A DNA stretch of 64,000 bases, from assembly GCF_003095395.1 (NCBI RefSeq), contig NZ_QEIJ01000002.1:310001-374000 (forward strand). The letters run 5' to 3'. The notes under the pieces are model-generated. The model ran no database searches. It was not told the origin of the DNA and saw only the letters and a list, made by a program, of their open reading frames with translations. Made by a program: the position numbers and the translations under genes. The DNA is from Microbacterium sp. Gd 4-13. Lineage in GTDB: Bacteria; Actinomycetota; Actinomycetes; Actinomycetales; Microbacteriaceae. This document shows, piece by piece, positions 52,460-60,503 of the stretch; position 1 is the stretch's first letter; every line of letters starts with the position of its first letter.

Positions 52460-53755
52460 ATGTTGAGAACTACCCGAGGCATCGGCGCCTTGGCCCTCGC
52501 GGGCATCGCCGCCCTCGCCCTCAGCGCGTGCCAGCAGGGCAGCGCGAGCGGCGGATCCACCAGCGAAGACGGTGTCGTCACGCTGCAGTTCCAGTCGCTC
52601 TCCGACCAGCCGGCCACGCAGGCCGCCATCACCGAGATCGTCGACACGTGGAACGCCGACAACCCCGATATCCAGGTGCAGATCGTGCAGGCCGGCTGGG
52701 ACGGCACGTACGACAAGCTCATCACGCAGTTCACCGGCGGCACGGCGCCCGACATCATCCACTACGAGGCGTCGTCGATCACCTCCTTCGCGCTCGATGG
52801 GTACCTCGCCGACCTGACCGATCTGATCGATCCCGAGCTGCGCGACGACATCTCCGACGGCATCTGGGATTCGGTGACGGTCAACGACCAGATCATCGCC
52901 TACCCCTCCACGCTGCAGTCCTACATGGTCTTCGCGAACACGGCGCTGCTCGAGCAGGCCGGCGTCGAGATCCCCACGGGCGACTCGATGACGTGGGACC
53001 AGCTGCAGGAGATCGCCCGGGCGACCACGACCGACGGCCAGTACGGCCTCGGGTGGGGGCTCGCCTCACCCACCGCGACGATGATGAGCCTCTCGCTGGG
53101 CTTCGACGGCGGCTACTTCGACGGCCAGGGCGAGGGCGCGTCGATCGACGTCGGCAGTGACGAACTGGCCGTGCCCGAGCGCATCCACGCGATGGCCTAC
53201 GACGACCTCTCGCTCGACCCGACGTCGCTCACGCAGTCGGGGTCGGAAGTGCTCGCCTCCTTCTACGGACAGAAAGTGGCCCTCACGGTGCAGGGCTCGT
53301 TCCAGGCGACGAACATCGCCAGCGACGCACCCGAGGGCTTCGAGTGGACGGTGCTGCCGCCGCTGGAGGGAAGTGCCGGTGCCATCCAGGCGGCGAACCC
53401 GCAGACCTACTCCGTGAACGTGGACTCGGAGCACGTCGAGGAGTCGGCGCAGTTCCTGAACTACTTCATGGGCGCCGACAACCTCGCTGAGATCGCGTAC
53501 GCCGACGCGCTCATCCCCTCTTCGCAGGGCGCTCGCGACCGCGTCACCGAGCTCGCCGGCGACGCCGTGGGCTGGGAGCAGATCCTCGCCTCGGGTGACG
53601 GTCTGGTCGGTCCGCCGTTCCTCAAGGTCGACGGCTACACGGAGTGGAAGGACACCATCGCCACCCCCGCGTTCCAGCAGTACCTCGCCGACCAGATCTC
53701 GGCGGATCAGCTGGGCACGCAGCTCAGCGACGGCTGGTCGGAGATCACGGGTTAG
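52460..53755 (+). CDS. ABC solute-binding lipoprotein of the ARH operon
   Basis: An extracellular receptor of 431 residues. The signal peptide ends in a lipobox (LSAC, Cys24). A family 1 binding fold follows: VTLQFQSLSDQPATQAAITEIVDTWNADNPDIQVQIV (in part), YDKLITQFTGGTAPDIIHYEASSI, ADLTDLIDPEL. The fold says sugar or sugar conjugate; the ligand is unknown. AAAGG five bases upstream fixes the ATG. A hairpin at 53768-53796 follows, as after cebE, which would favour receptor production over the downstream enzymes. Confidence 0.9.
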   Translation: MLRTTRGIGALALAGIAALALSACQQGSASGGSTSEDGVVTLQFQSLSDQPATQAAITEIVDTWNADNPDIQVQIVQAGWDGTYDKLITQFTGGTAPDIIHYEASSITSFALDGYLADLTDLIDPELRDDISDGIWDSVTVNDQIIAYPSTLQSYMVFANTALLEQAGVEIPTGDSMTWDQLQEIARATTTDGQYGLGWGLASPTATMMSLSLGFDGGYFDGQGEGASIDVGSDELAVPERIHAMAYDDLSLDPTSLTQSGSEVLASFYGQKVALTVQGSFQATNIASDAPEGFEWTVLPPLEGSAGAIQAANPQTYSVNVDSEHVEESAQFLNYFMGADNLAEIAYADALIPSSQGARDRVTELAGDAVGWEQILASGDGLVGPPFLKVDGYTEWKDTIATPAFQQYLADQISADQLGTQLSDGWSEITG

Positions 53756-53767
53756 ACGCGCACGACA

Positions 53768-53796
53768 CGGGGGACGGGCGCAGGGCTCGTCCCCCG
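53768..53796 (+). terminator. Hairpin after the solute-binding protein gene (partial terminator or stabiliser)
   Basis: CGGGGGAC (53768-53775) pairs with GTCCCCCG (53789-53796), 8 bp, with a 13-nt loop and no U-run. It sits between receptor and catabolic genes in the same operon position type as 1985-2024. Confidence 0.6.
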
Positions 53797-53820
53797 AGCA
53801 AGCCAGCAGGAGACGAACGG

Positions 53821-55014
53821 ATGAGGGATTCAATGGATGCGTTGCAGGATCGGGTCGCGGGCGTGCTCGCGGGCGCGGCGGTGGGAGACGCCCTCGGCGG
53901 TGCGACCGAGGGGTGGACCCCGGAGCAGATCGAGGAGAGGTACGAGGGTCGGGTCACCGGGATCGTCGGTCCGTTCCTGGCCGATTGGCGTACCGCGCGT
54001 CCCATCGCGCCGTACCACAAGGGCGACGGGCACGTCACCGACGACACCCTCATGACGCACGCCCTCGTGCAGGTCTACGACGCACGGCGCAGGCACCTCG
54101 GCGCCTACGACGTCGCCAGCGACCTGGTGCCCCTGATGATCGGCGAGCGCCGCTGGGTTCCCGAGCTCGAAGACGACGTGCTGATCCTGCAGCGGGTCTT
54201 CCTCGCCGAGAAGTGGATCGTCGCCAAGCTCCACTACGGTCACGTCGACCCGCGCGAGGCCGGGGTCGGCAACATCATCAACTGCGGCGCCACCATGTAC
54301 ATGCCGCCCGTCGCGCTCGTGAACATCGGCGACCCCCGCGCGGCGTACGCCGAGGCGATCGACATCACCGGTGCCCACCAGGCCTCCTACGGCCGCGAGG
54401 CGGCGGGCGTCTTCGCCGCGGCGGTCGCCGCCGCCGCCGCGCCCGGTGCCACCGTGGCCTCGGTGCGCGAGGCCGCACTGTCGGTCGCGCACGACGGCAC
54501 GGCCGCCGCCCTTCGCGCGGTGCTCGACGCCGTGGACCGCTATCTCGCCGCGGGCGGGTCGGATGACCCCCGCGAGCTCGGCCGGGTGGTGCGCGCGGCC
54601 GTGTCGCCCTTCGACACGGTGGGCGACGCGTACCGCGCGCCGGCGATGGACGCGCGCCTGCCCTCGCGGACGAAGTCGATCGAGGAGCTGCCGGTGGCGC
54701 TCGCCTTCGTCGTCGCGCACGGCGGCGACCTCGCCGCATCCGTGCTCGATGCGGTGAACTACGGACGCGACTCCGACTCGATCGCCGTCATGGCCGGCGC
54801 GATCTGCGGCGGTCTCGGCGGCCGCGCCGCGGTGCCCGACGAGTGGGTGTCGGGGGTCGCCGAGGCGAGCCGTCTCGACCTCGACGGGGTGATCGAGACG
54901 ATGACCTCCGTCGTGCGCGAGGTCGCCGCCGCCGACGCCGAGCGCGCGAAGACCCGCGGTGGCGCGCTCGAGGCGATGCTGTCGGGGCAGTGGGACGGCG
55001 GAGCCTCCGCATGA
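53821..55014 (+). CDS. ADP-ribosylglycohydrolase-fold enzyme 1
   Basis: A 397-residue all-helical protein of the DraG/ARH family: DRVAGVLAGAAVGDALGGATEGWTPEQI, the metal site HVTDDTLMTHAL (T73, D74, D75, T76) and the second metal site NYGRDSDSIAVMAGAICGGLGG (D317, D319). Family members use two magnesium ions to hydrolyse N- or O-ribosyl bonds. Both metal triads are intact, so activity is expected. No signal peptide, hence cytoplasmic. The best start is ATG 53821 with AGGAGA about eight bases upstream. The stop overlaps the next ARH gene as ATGA. The substrate is probably the imported compound rather than a protein. Confidence 0.88.
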   Translation: MRDSMDALQDRVAGVLAGAAVGDALGGATEGWTPEQIEERYEGRVTGIVGPFLADWRTARPIAPYHKGDGHVTDDTLMTHALVQVYDARRRHLGAYDVASDLVPLMIGERRWVPELEDDVLILQRVFLAEKWIVAKLHYGHVDPREAGVGNIINCGATMYMPPVALVNIGDPRAAYAEAIDITGAHQASYGREAAGVFAAAVAAAAAPGATVASVREAALSVAHDGTAAALRAVLDAVDRYLAAGGSDDPRELGRVVRAAVSPFDTVGDAYRAPAMDARLPSRTKSIEELPVALAFVVAHGGDLAASVLDAVNYGRDSDSIAVMAGAICGGLGGRAAVPDEWVSGVAEASRLDLDGVIETMTSVVREVAAADAERAKTRGGALEAMLSGQWDGGASA

Positions 55015-56381
55015 GGTTGACGTGGGCCCAGCCCGAGGATCTCGTCGCGGCCGAACTGGTCGCCCTTCGCGAGCAGGGGGTCGCCGCCGATGACCTCGCC
55101 GACGTCGCGCGACGGTGGCACGACGCCGGGGGCTCCACCGTGCTGGCCCCGAGCGGGGCGAGCGCGCTGCCCGCGGCACCGCCGGTGCGCGAACTCGCGA
55201 GGCGGTTGCTCGATGAGCTCGACACCTACCGCGTCGACAGCGCCGAAGAACCCGACGACTGGGACGCAATCGCGGCGTCGATCAGGGCGCGACGACCGGA
55301 TGCTGCGCGGCGGGCCTCGTTCGACCGGGTGCACGGCGCGTGGCTGGGGCGCGCGGCGGGCTGCCTCCTGGGGAAGCCGGTCGAGAAGATCCCTCGTGCA
55401 GGAGTGGAAGAGATCGCGCGCAGCACCGGCAACTGGCCCATCGCGGGCTACTTCACCGCCGTGGGGCTGCCCGAGGACGTCGCCGAACGGTGGCCCTGGA
55501 ACCGGCGCTCCGCTCCGACCTCGCTCGTCGAGAACATCGACGGGATGCCTGAGGACGACGATCTGAACTTCCCGTTGCTCGCGCTCGACCTTCTCGAGCA
55601 GCACGGACGCGCGCTGACGACCGACGACGTCGCACAGGCCTGGCTGGCGTCGCTTCCGGCCGGTCGGGTGTTCACCGCGGAACGCGCGGCGTATCGCAAC
55701 CTCCTCGACGCGCGCCCCGTGCCCGAGACCGCGACGCACCGCAATCCCTTCCGCGAGTGGATCGGCGCACTCATCCGCGCCGACGTGCACGGGTGGGCGA
55801 ACCCCGGCGACCCGCTCGCGGCCGCCTCCTCGGCCTGGACCGACGCGCGACTGAGCCACACCCGTAACGGGCTGTATGGCGCGATGTGGGCCGCGGCCCT
55901 GTGCGCCGAATCGCTCGTCGCGGACTCCGCCGCCGAGACCCTCGACGCCGCTGACACGGTCGTGCCGCCCGGGTCGCGCCTCGCCTCCGCGGTGCGCCTG
56001 GGTCGCGAGCTCGGTGCCGACCTCGGCGCCGGCCGGCGCACGACGAACGAGGCGCTCGACGTGCTGCACGGGGAGTTCCGCGGCATGCACTGGGTGCACA
56101 CCCTCAACAACGCCGCCCTCATCGCCTGCGCGATCGAGGGCGCCGACGGCCGCTTCGGAGCCGGTGTGGCGCTCGCGGTGGCCGGTGGGTGGGACACCGA
56201 CTCCGCCGGTGCCACCGTCGGGTCGGTGCTGGGCGGTCTCGTCGGATCGGAGGGGATCGACCCGCAGTGGACCGCGCCGCTGCGCGACAGCATCGCGACC
56301 TCTCTCCCGGGCGGGGCGGAGCGCTCCATTCGCGCGCTCGCCGAGCGCACGGCCGCACTCCCGGAGAGGATGAGGGCATGA
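55011..56381 (+). CDS. ADP-ribosylglycohydrolase-fold protein 2 with N-terminal extension
   Basis: A 456-residue protein. The first 105 residues or so (WAQPEDLVAAELVALREQGV, then ARRLLDELDTY) are an extra helical region. The ARH fold starts at FDRVHGAWLGRAAGCLLGKPVEKI. The C-terminal metal motif is complete: AGGWDTDSAGATVGSVLGGLVG (D395, D397, S398). The N-terminal TDDT is replaced by PEDDDLNFPLLALDLLE, still acidic but different, so its substrate or metal use may differ from that of enzyme 1. A hetero-pair or two-step hydrolysis is possible. It overlaps both neighbours by 4 nt. Confidence 0.85.
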   Translation: MRLTWAQPEDLVAAELVALREQGVAADDLADVARRWHDAGGSTVLAPSGASALPAAPPVRELARRLLDELDTYRVDSAEEPDDWDAIAASIRARRPDAARRASFDRVHGAWLGRAAGCLLGKPVEKIPRAGVEEIARSTGNWPIAGYFTAVGLPEDVAERWPWNRRSAPTSLVENIDGMPEDDDLNFPLLALDLLEQHGRALTTDDVAQAWLASLPAGRVFTAERAAYRNLLDARPVPETATHRNPFREWIGALIRADVHGWANPGDPLAAASSAWTDARLSHTRNGLYGAMWAAALCAESLVADSAAETLDAADTVVPPGSRLASAVRLGRELGADLGAGRRTTNEALDVLHGEFRGMHWVHTLNNAALIACAIEGADGRFGAGVALAVAGGWDTDSAGATVGSVLGGLVGSEGIDPQWTAPLRDSIATSLPGGAERSIRALAERTAALPERMRA

Positions 56382-57310
56382 ACGTCGTCGTCGTCGGAAG
56401 CGTGAACCGCGATGTGGTGGCGCGGGTGGCCCGCATCCCCGCCCCCGGTGAGACGGTGCTGGCCTCGGGCCTTGCCCGCACCGGCGGAGGGAAGGGCGCG
56501 AACCAGGCGGTGGCGGCGGCGCGCGCGGGAGCTGCAGAGGTCGCCTTCGTCGGCGCCGTCGGCGACGACCCCGACGGCACCGCGCTGCGCGACGGGCTGA
56601 GCACCGACGGCATCGACGTCGCGGGGCTCGAAGTGGTCGCCGATGCGACGGGGACGGCGCTCATCTCCGTCGCCGACGACGGAGAGAACGCCATCGTCGT
56701 CGTCGCGGGGGCGAACGCCGCACGGACGCGACTGAGCGAGAGCCAACGAGCGATCGTGGGCGGCGCCCAGGTGCTGGTCACCCAGCTGGAGGTTCCGGTG
56801 CCACTCGTCCGTGCGGCTGCTGCGGCGCGGGGCGACCGTGCGTGGCACGTGCTCAACGCCGCACCGTCCTCGCCGCTGGTCGCCGACGGGAACGCCCTCC
56901 TCGCGGAGGTCGACGTGCTCGTCGTCAACGAGCACGAGCTGCGCGATATCGCCGGCGCTGCGGAGTTCGACCACGCGGTCGACTCCCTCGCCGCGCGCCT
57001 GCCGGCGCTCGTGGTCACCCTCGGTTCGCGAGGGTGCCTCATCGTCGTCTCGGGCGCGCGCCGCACGGTCTCGGCGCACCCGGTCACGGCGGTGGACACG
57101 ACCGGTGCGGGGGATACGTTCTGCGGAGTGTTCGCCGCATCCCTCGCCCGCTCCGGTGCGCTCCCGGGTGACGGCGCCCTCCTCGAGGTCTTCGCGGAGG
57201 CGGCGCGGGTCGCCAGTGCCGCGGCGGCTCTCGCTGTCGGACGCCCGGGCGCGCAGGACGCGGTGCCCACGGCCGCCGAGGTCATCGCACGTTCGGAGGA
57301 GAGCCGATGA
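56378..57310 (+). CDS. PfkB-family carbohydrate kinase (ribokinase-like)
   Basis: A sugar kinase of 310 residues. It has the ribokinase N-terminal signature TGGGKGANQAVAAARAGA (PfkB motif 1), VVNEHELRDIAG, and the C-terminal PfkB motif DTTGAGDTFCGVFAASLA with catalytic base D246. GSVNRDVVARVARIPAPGET at the start also fits ribokinase. It should phosphorylate the free pentose released by the ARH-type hydrolases; ribose is the natural guess but is unproven. ATG overlaps the ARH2 stop by 4 nt. Confidence 0.93.
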   Translation: MNVVVVGSVNRDVVARVARIPAPGETVLASGLARTGGGKGANQAVAAARAGAAEVAFVGAVGDDPDGTALRDGLSTDGIDVAGLEVVADATGTALISVADDGENAIVVVAGANAARTRLSESQRAIVGGAQVLVTQLEVPVPLVRAAAAARGDRAWHVLNAAPSSPLVADGNALLAEVDVLVVNEHELRDIAGAAEFDHAVDSLAARLPALVVTLGSRGCLIVVSGARRTVSAHPVTAVDTTGAGDTFCGVFAASLARSGALPGDGALLEVFAEAARVASAAAALAVGRPGAQDAVPTAAEVIARSEESR

Positions 57311-59319
57311 GCGGTGGATTCGACCCGCTGCATCCGCGGGAGATCGACCTGCCCACCGCCGTGCCGCTCGACGGCGACCTCTCCGAGGGCGAAGCGGCCG
57401 AACGACTCGACGATGCCAAGATCTTCGCCGCTCCCGACGACCCGGCCGACATCCCGCGCTGGCGGGCGCAACTGGCGGCCTGGCGCGAGGGGGCGCGTCG
57501 GCGGTACCCCGCGCCGACGCGCTACGACGACCCGGCCTCGGCCTGGGCGAGCCGGTGCTTCACCGTCGCGCAGGTGTGGCTGTGGGACGAGCTGTTCTTC
57601 GATTTCGATACGCAGCGCTTCACGCCGGAGCGGTTCCTCGACGACGCCCGCGAGCGCTTCGGGGGGCTCGACGGGGTGGTGCTCTGGCACGCCTACCCGG
57701 TCATCGGCATCGACGACCGCAACCAATGGGACTACTACCGTGTGCCGGGGCTCGAGGAGGCCGCCGCGGCTCTGCGGGACGCGGGGGTCGCGGTCTTCGT
57801 CGACTACAACCCGTGGGACACCGGCACGCGCCGGGGCGGTGACGACGCGGCCGAGCTCGCCGAGGTGGTCGTTCGTCTCGGCGCCGACGGGGTGTTCCTC
57901 GACACGCTGAAGAAGGCCGAACCCGAGCTGGTAGCCGCCCTCGACGCGGCGCGCCCCGGCATCGGCCTCGAGGGGGAGTCGAAGCTCGCCACGGCGCGCA
58001 TCGCCGACCACACCCTCTCGTGGGCGCAGTGGTTCGCCGATTCCGAGACCCCGGGAGTCCTTCGGGCGAGGTGGTTCGAACGGCGACACATGCAGCACCA
58101 CATCCGGCGCTGGCATCGCGATCACGCCGGGGAGCTGCGCTCGGCCTGGCTGAACGGAGTCGGTGTCATGGTGTGGGAAGTCGTCTTCGGCGCGTGGGTC
58201 GGGTGGAACCGCCGCGACGCGGCGACGCTGGGGCGGATGCTGCCGGTGCAGCGACTGCTCCACCGCTGGTTCGTGGAGGGGGAGTGGACGCCGCTGTCGG
58301 TGCTCGAGGGCCCCGTGACCGCCTCCGACTTCGCTCTCGACGGGGTGACTCTGACGGTGCTGGCGAACTCCGGCGACGCCGACGCCGTCTACGTGCCGTC
58401 GATCGACGTCGGGCAGGCTTCCCCGAGCGCGCGGGAGGTGCCGGCTCCCGTTCGGTGGATCGCCCTTCACGAGCCCGATGCCGCCCTGACGACCGACCCG
58501 CCGGCCGTCACCGTACCGGCGCAGGGGATCGCGGCCGTGCTCCGTATCGAGGGCGACGCCCCGACGCCGAGCGAGCTGCGCGACCTGGTGATCGCGTTGG
58601 CCGGTCGCCCCCACGTGGCAGACTCCGCGTTCCCCCACCGCAGGGCGCGTCGACTCTTGCCCGCCCCGCGCGAGGCCGGGTCGGCCGATGCCGACGAGAT
58701 CGCCCGAGCCTCGGCGGGGGCACTCGTCGTCGCACCGGGCGAGCACGTGCTGACCGTGCGGTACCGCGCCCGGGAGACCGGCATGCACGAGGGCGCCCCC
58801 TACGTCGACGAGTGGAAGCCGCTCCCGCCGCGCCTGCACGATCAGCGCACGCTCGAGCGCGTCGCCGTGCTCCCCGCCCCCGTCCGCGTGGCGGTCGCCG
58901 AGGTCACCGAGGCGGCGTTCGGCCGCTATCTCGACGCGATCGGGGAGGCCGGAGCATCTGACCACCCCCGTTCGGAGCGCCCGGTCACGGGGGTGACCCT
59001 CGCCCGCGCCCGCGACTACGCGGCCTGGGTGGGCGGACGCCTTCCCAACGAAGACGAGTGGCAGCTCGCGGCGGAGCAGCCGGGCTTCGAGCGGCGCCGG
59101 CCCCTGGTGTGGAACTGGACGGAGTCGGAGCACAGCGACGGCCGCACCCGCTTCGTCATGCTCAAGGGCGGGAGCGACCATCGCTCGGAGGGGTCGGACT
59201 GGTACTTCGACGGCGGCGCCCAGCATCCGACATTCGCGGCGAAGTACCTCTTGCCCGGGCTGGGGATCGATGCATCCCCCTCGATCGGCTTCCGCGTCTG
59301 CTGGGACGGCGAGCGATGA
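57307..59319 (+). CDS. TIM-barrel / formylglycine-enzyme-fold fusion protein, function unknown
   Basis: A 670-residue cytoplasmic protein with no signal peptide. Residues about 60-330 look like a glycosidase-type TIM barrel: DGVVLWHAYPVIGIDDRNQW, VAVFVDYNPWDTG, ADGVFLDTLKKAEP, IGLEGESKLATAR, NGVGVMVWEVVFGAW, with acids at strand ends. About 335-520 is beta-rich, like glycosidase C-terminal domains. About 540-670 is a formylglycine-generating-enzyme (SUMF1)-like domain: VAEVTEAAFGRYL, GVTLARARDYAAWVGGRLPNEDEWQLAAEQ, VWNWTESEHSD, MLKGGSDH, IGFRVCW. The substrate is unknown. It overlaps both neighbours by 4 nt, so it belongs to the pathway. Confidence 0.75.
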   Translation: MSGGFDPLHPREIDLPTAVPLDGDLSEGEAAERLDDAKIFAAPDDPADIPRWRAQLAAWREGARRRYPAPTRYDDPASAWASRCFTVAQVWLWDELFFDFDTQRFTPERFLDDARERFGGLDGVVLWHAYPVIGIDDRNQWDYYRVPGLEEAAAALRDAGVAVFVDYNPWDTGTRRGGDDAAELAEVVVRLGADGVFLDTLKKAEPELVAALDAARPGIGLEGESKLATARIADHTLSWAQWFADSETPGVLRARWFERRHMQHHIRRWHRDHAGELRSAWLNGVGVMVWEVVFGAWVGWNRRDAATLGRMLPVQRLLHRWFVEGEWTPLSVLEGPVTASDFALDGVTLTVLANSGDADAVYVPSIDVGQASPSAREVPAPVRWIALHEPDAALTTDPPAVTVPAQGIAAVLRIEGDAPTPSELRDLVIALAGRPHVADSAFPHRRARRLLPAPREAGSADADEIARASAGALVVAPGEHVLTVRYRARETGMHEGAPYVDEWKPLPPRLHDQRTLERVAVLPAPVRVAVAEVTEAAFGRYLDAIGEAGASDHPRSERPVTGVTLARARDYAAWVGGRLPNEDEWQLAAEQPGFERRRPLVWNWTESEHSDGRTRFVMLKGGSDHRSEGSDWYFDGGAQHPTFAAKYLLPGLGIDASPSIGFRVCWDGER

Positions 59320-60503
59320 CGCCCCTCGACGGACTCCGGGTCATCGACGTCTCTACGCTGTTCGCCGGGCCCATGGCGGCCATGCACCTCGGCGACATGG
59401 GCGCCGAGGTGATCAAGGTGGAGCACCCCACCCGCCCCGACCCCTCGCGCGGTCACGGGCCCAGCAAGGACGGGCACAACCTCTGGTGGAAGACGCTCGG
59501 GCGGAACAAGCGCACGGTCACGATCGACCTGCACACCGAGGGCGGCCGGGAGGCGTTCCTCCGTCTCGCGGCCACCGCCGACGTCGTGATCGAGAACTTC
59601 CGCCCCGGAACGCTGGAGCGCTGGGGCCTCGGTTACGCGGAACTCTCGGAGGACAACCCGGGTCTCGTTCTGGCCCGGGTGACGGGGTTCGGCCAGATCG
59701 GTCCGTACCGCTCGCGGCCCGGGTTCGGCACCCTCGCCGAGGCGATGAGCGGATTCGCCGCCGCCACGGGCGAGCCGGACGGGCCGCCCACCCTTCCTCC
59801 GTTCGGCCTCGCCGACGGGGTTGCGTCCCTGGCCACCGCGTACGCGGTGATGGTCGCGCTGCACGCCCGCGATGCCTCGGGGCGCGGGCAGGAGGTGGAC
59901 GTGGCGATCATCGAGCCCATCCTCGCCATGCTGGGTCCGCAGATCACCCGGTGGGACCAGCTAGGCACCGTGCAACCGCGGACGGGCAATCGTTCCGGCA
60001 ACAACGCACCGCGCAACGCCTACCGCACCGCTGACGGCTCGTGGGTGGCCGTGTCGACCAGTGCGCAGTCGATCGCCGAGCGCGTCATGACGCTGGTCGG
60101 AAGACCCGAACTCATCGATGAGCCCTGGTTCGCCTCGGGCGCCGAACGCGCCGCGCACGCCGATGTGCTCGACGAGGCGGTGGGCGGGTGGATCGCCCGA
60201 CACGACCGCGCGGAGGTGATCGCCGCCTTCGACGCGGCCGAGGCGGCCGTCGCGGCCATCTACGACGCGAGCGACATCGTCGGTGACCCCCAGTTCGAAG
60301 CCATCGGTACGATCCGCCGCATCCATGATCCTGACCTCGGCGAGATGGCGATGCAGGGGCCGTTGTTCCGTATGTCGCAGAGCGAGTCGCGTGTGGACTT
60401 CACCGGCCGCGGCCACGGAGCGGACACCGAACGCGTGCTCGAGGAACTCGGGTACACCGCCGCGCAGATCGCTGCGTTGCGCGACGAAGGGACGATCTCA
60501 TGA
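59316..60503 (+). CDS. CaiB/BaiF family (class III) CoA transferase
   Basis: A CoA transferase of 395 residues. Family marks are LDGLRVIDVSTLFAGPMAAMHLGDMGAEVIKVEHP (in part), NKRTVTIDLHTEGGREAF, IENFRPGTLERWGLGY and the region FGLADGVASLATAYAVMVAL, where D167 is the probable catalytic aspartate. Such enzymes move CoA from a donor such as succinyl-CoA to a carboxylic acid. Next to a CitE-like lyase it should make the hydroxyacyl-CoA that the lyase splits, as in malate/citramalate and itaconate routes. ATG overlaps the previous stop by 4 nt. Confidence 0.92.
   Translation: MTPLDGLRVIDVSTLFAGPMAAMHLGDMGAEVIKVEHPTRPDPSRGHGPSKDGHNLWWKTLGRNKRTVTIDLHTEGGREAFLRLAATADVVIENFRPGTLERWGLGYAELSEDNPGLVLARVTGFGQIGPYRSRPGFGTLAEAMSGFAAATGEPDGPPTLPPFGLADGVASLATAYAVMVALHARDASGRGQEVDVAIIEPILAMLGPQITRWDQLGTVQPRTGNRSGNNAPRNAYRTADGSWVAVSTSAQSIAERVMTLVGRPELIDEPWFASGAERAAHADVLDEAVGGWIARHDRAEVIAAFDAAEAAVAAIYDASDIVGDPQFEAIGTIRRIHDPDLGEMAMQGPLFRMSQSESRVDFTGRGHGADTERVLEELGYTAAQIAALRDEGTIS

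Noticed and set aside
56119..59226. A 1035-residue open frame on the minus strand opposite the ARH operon
   Set aside because: It is antisense to four overlapping, recognisable genes and has no family motifs. Long antisense frames are common at this GC content.
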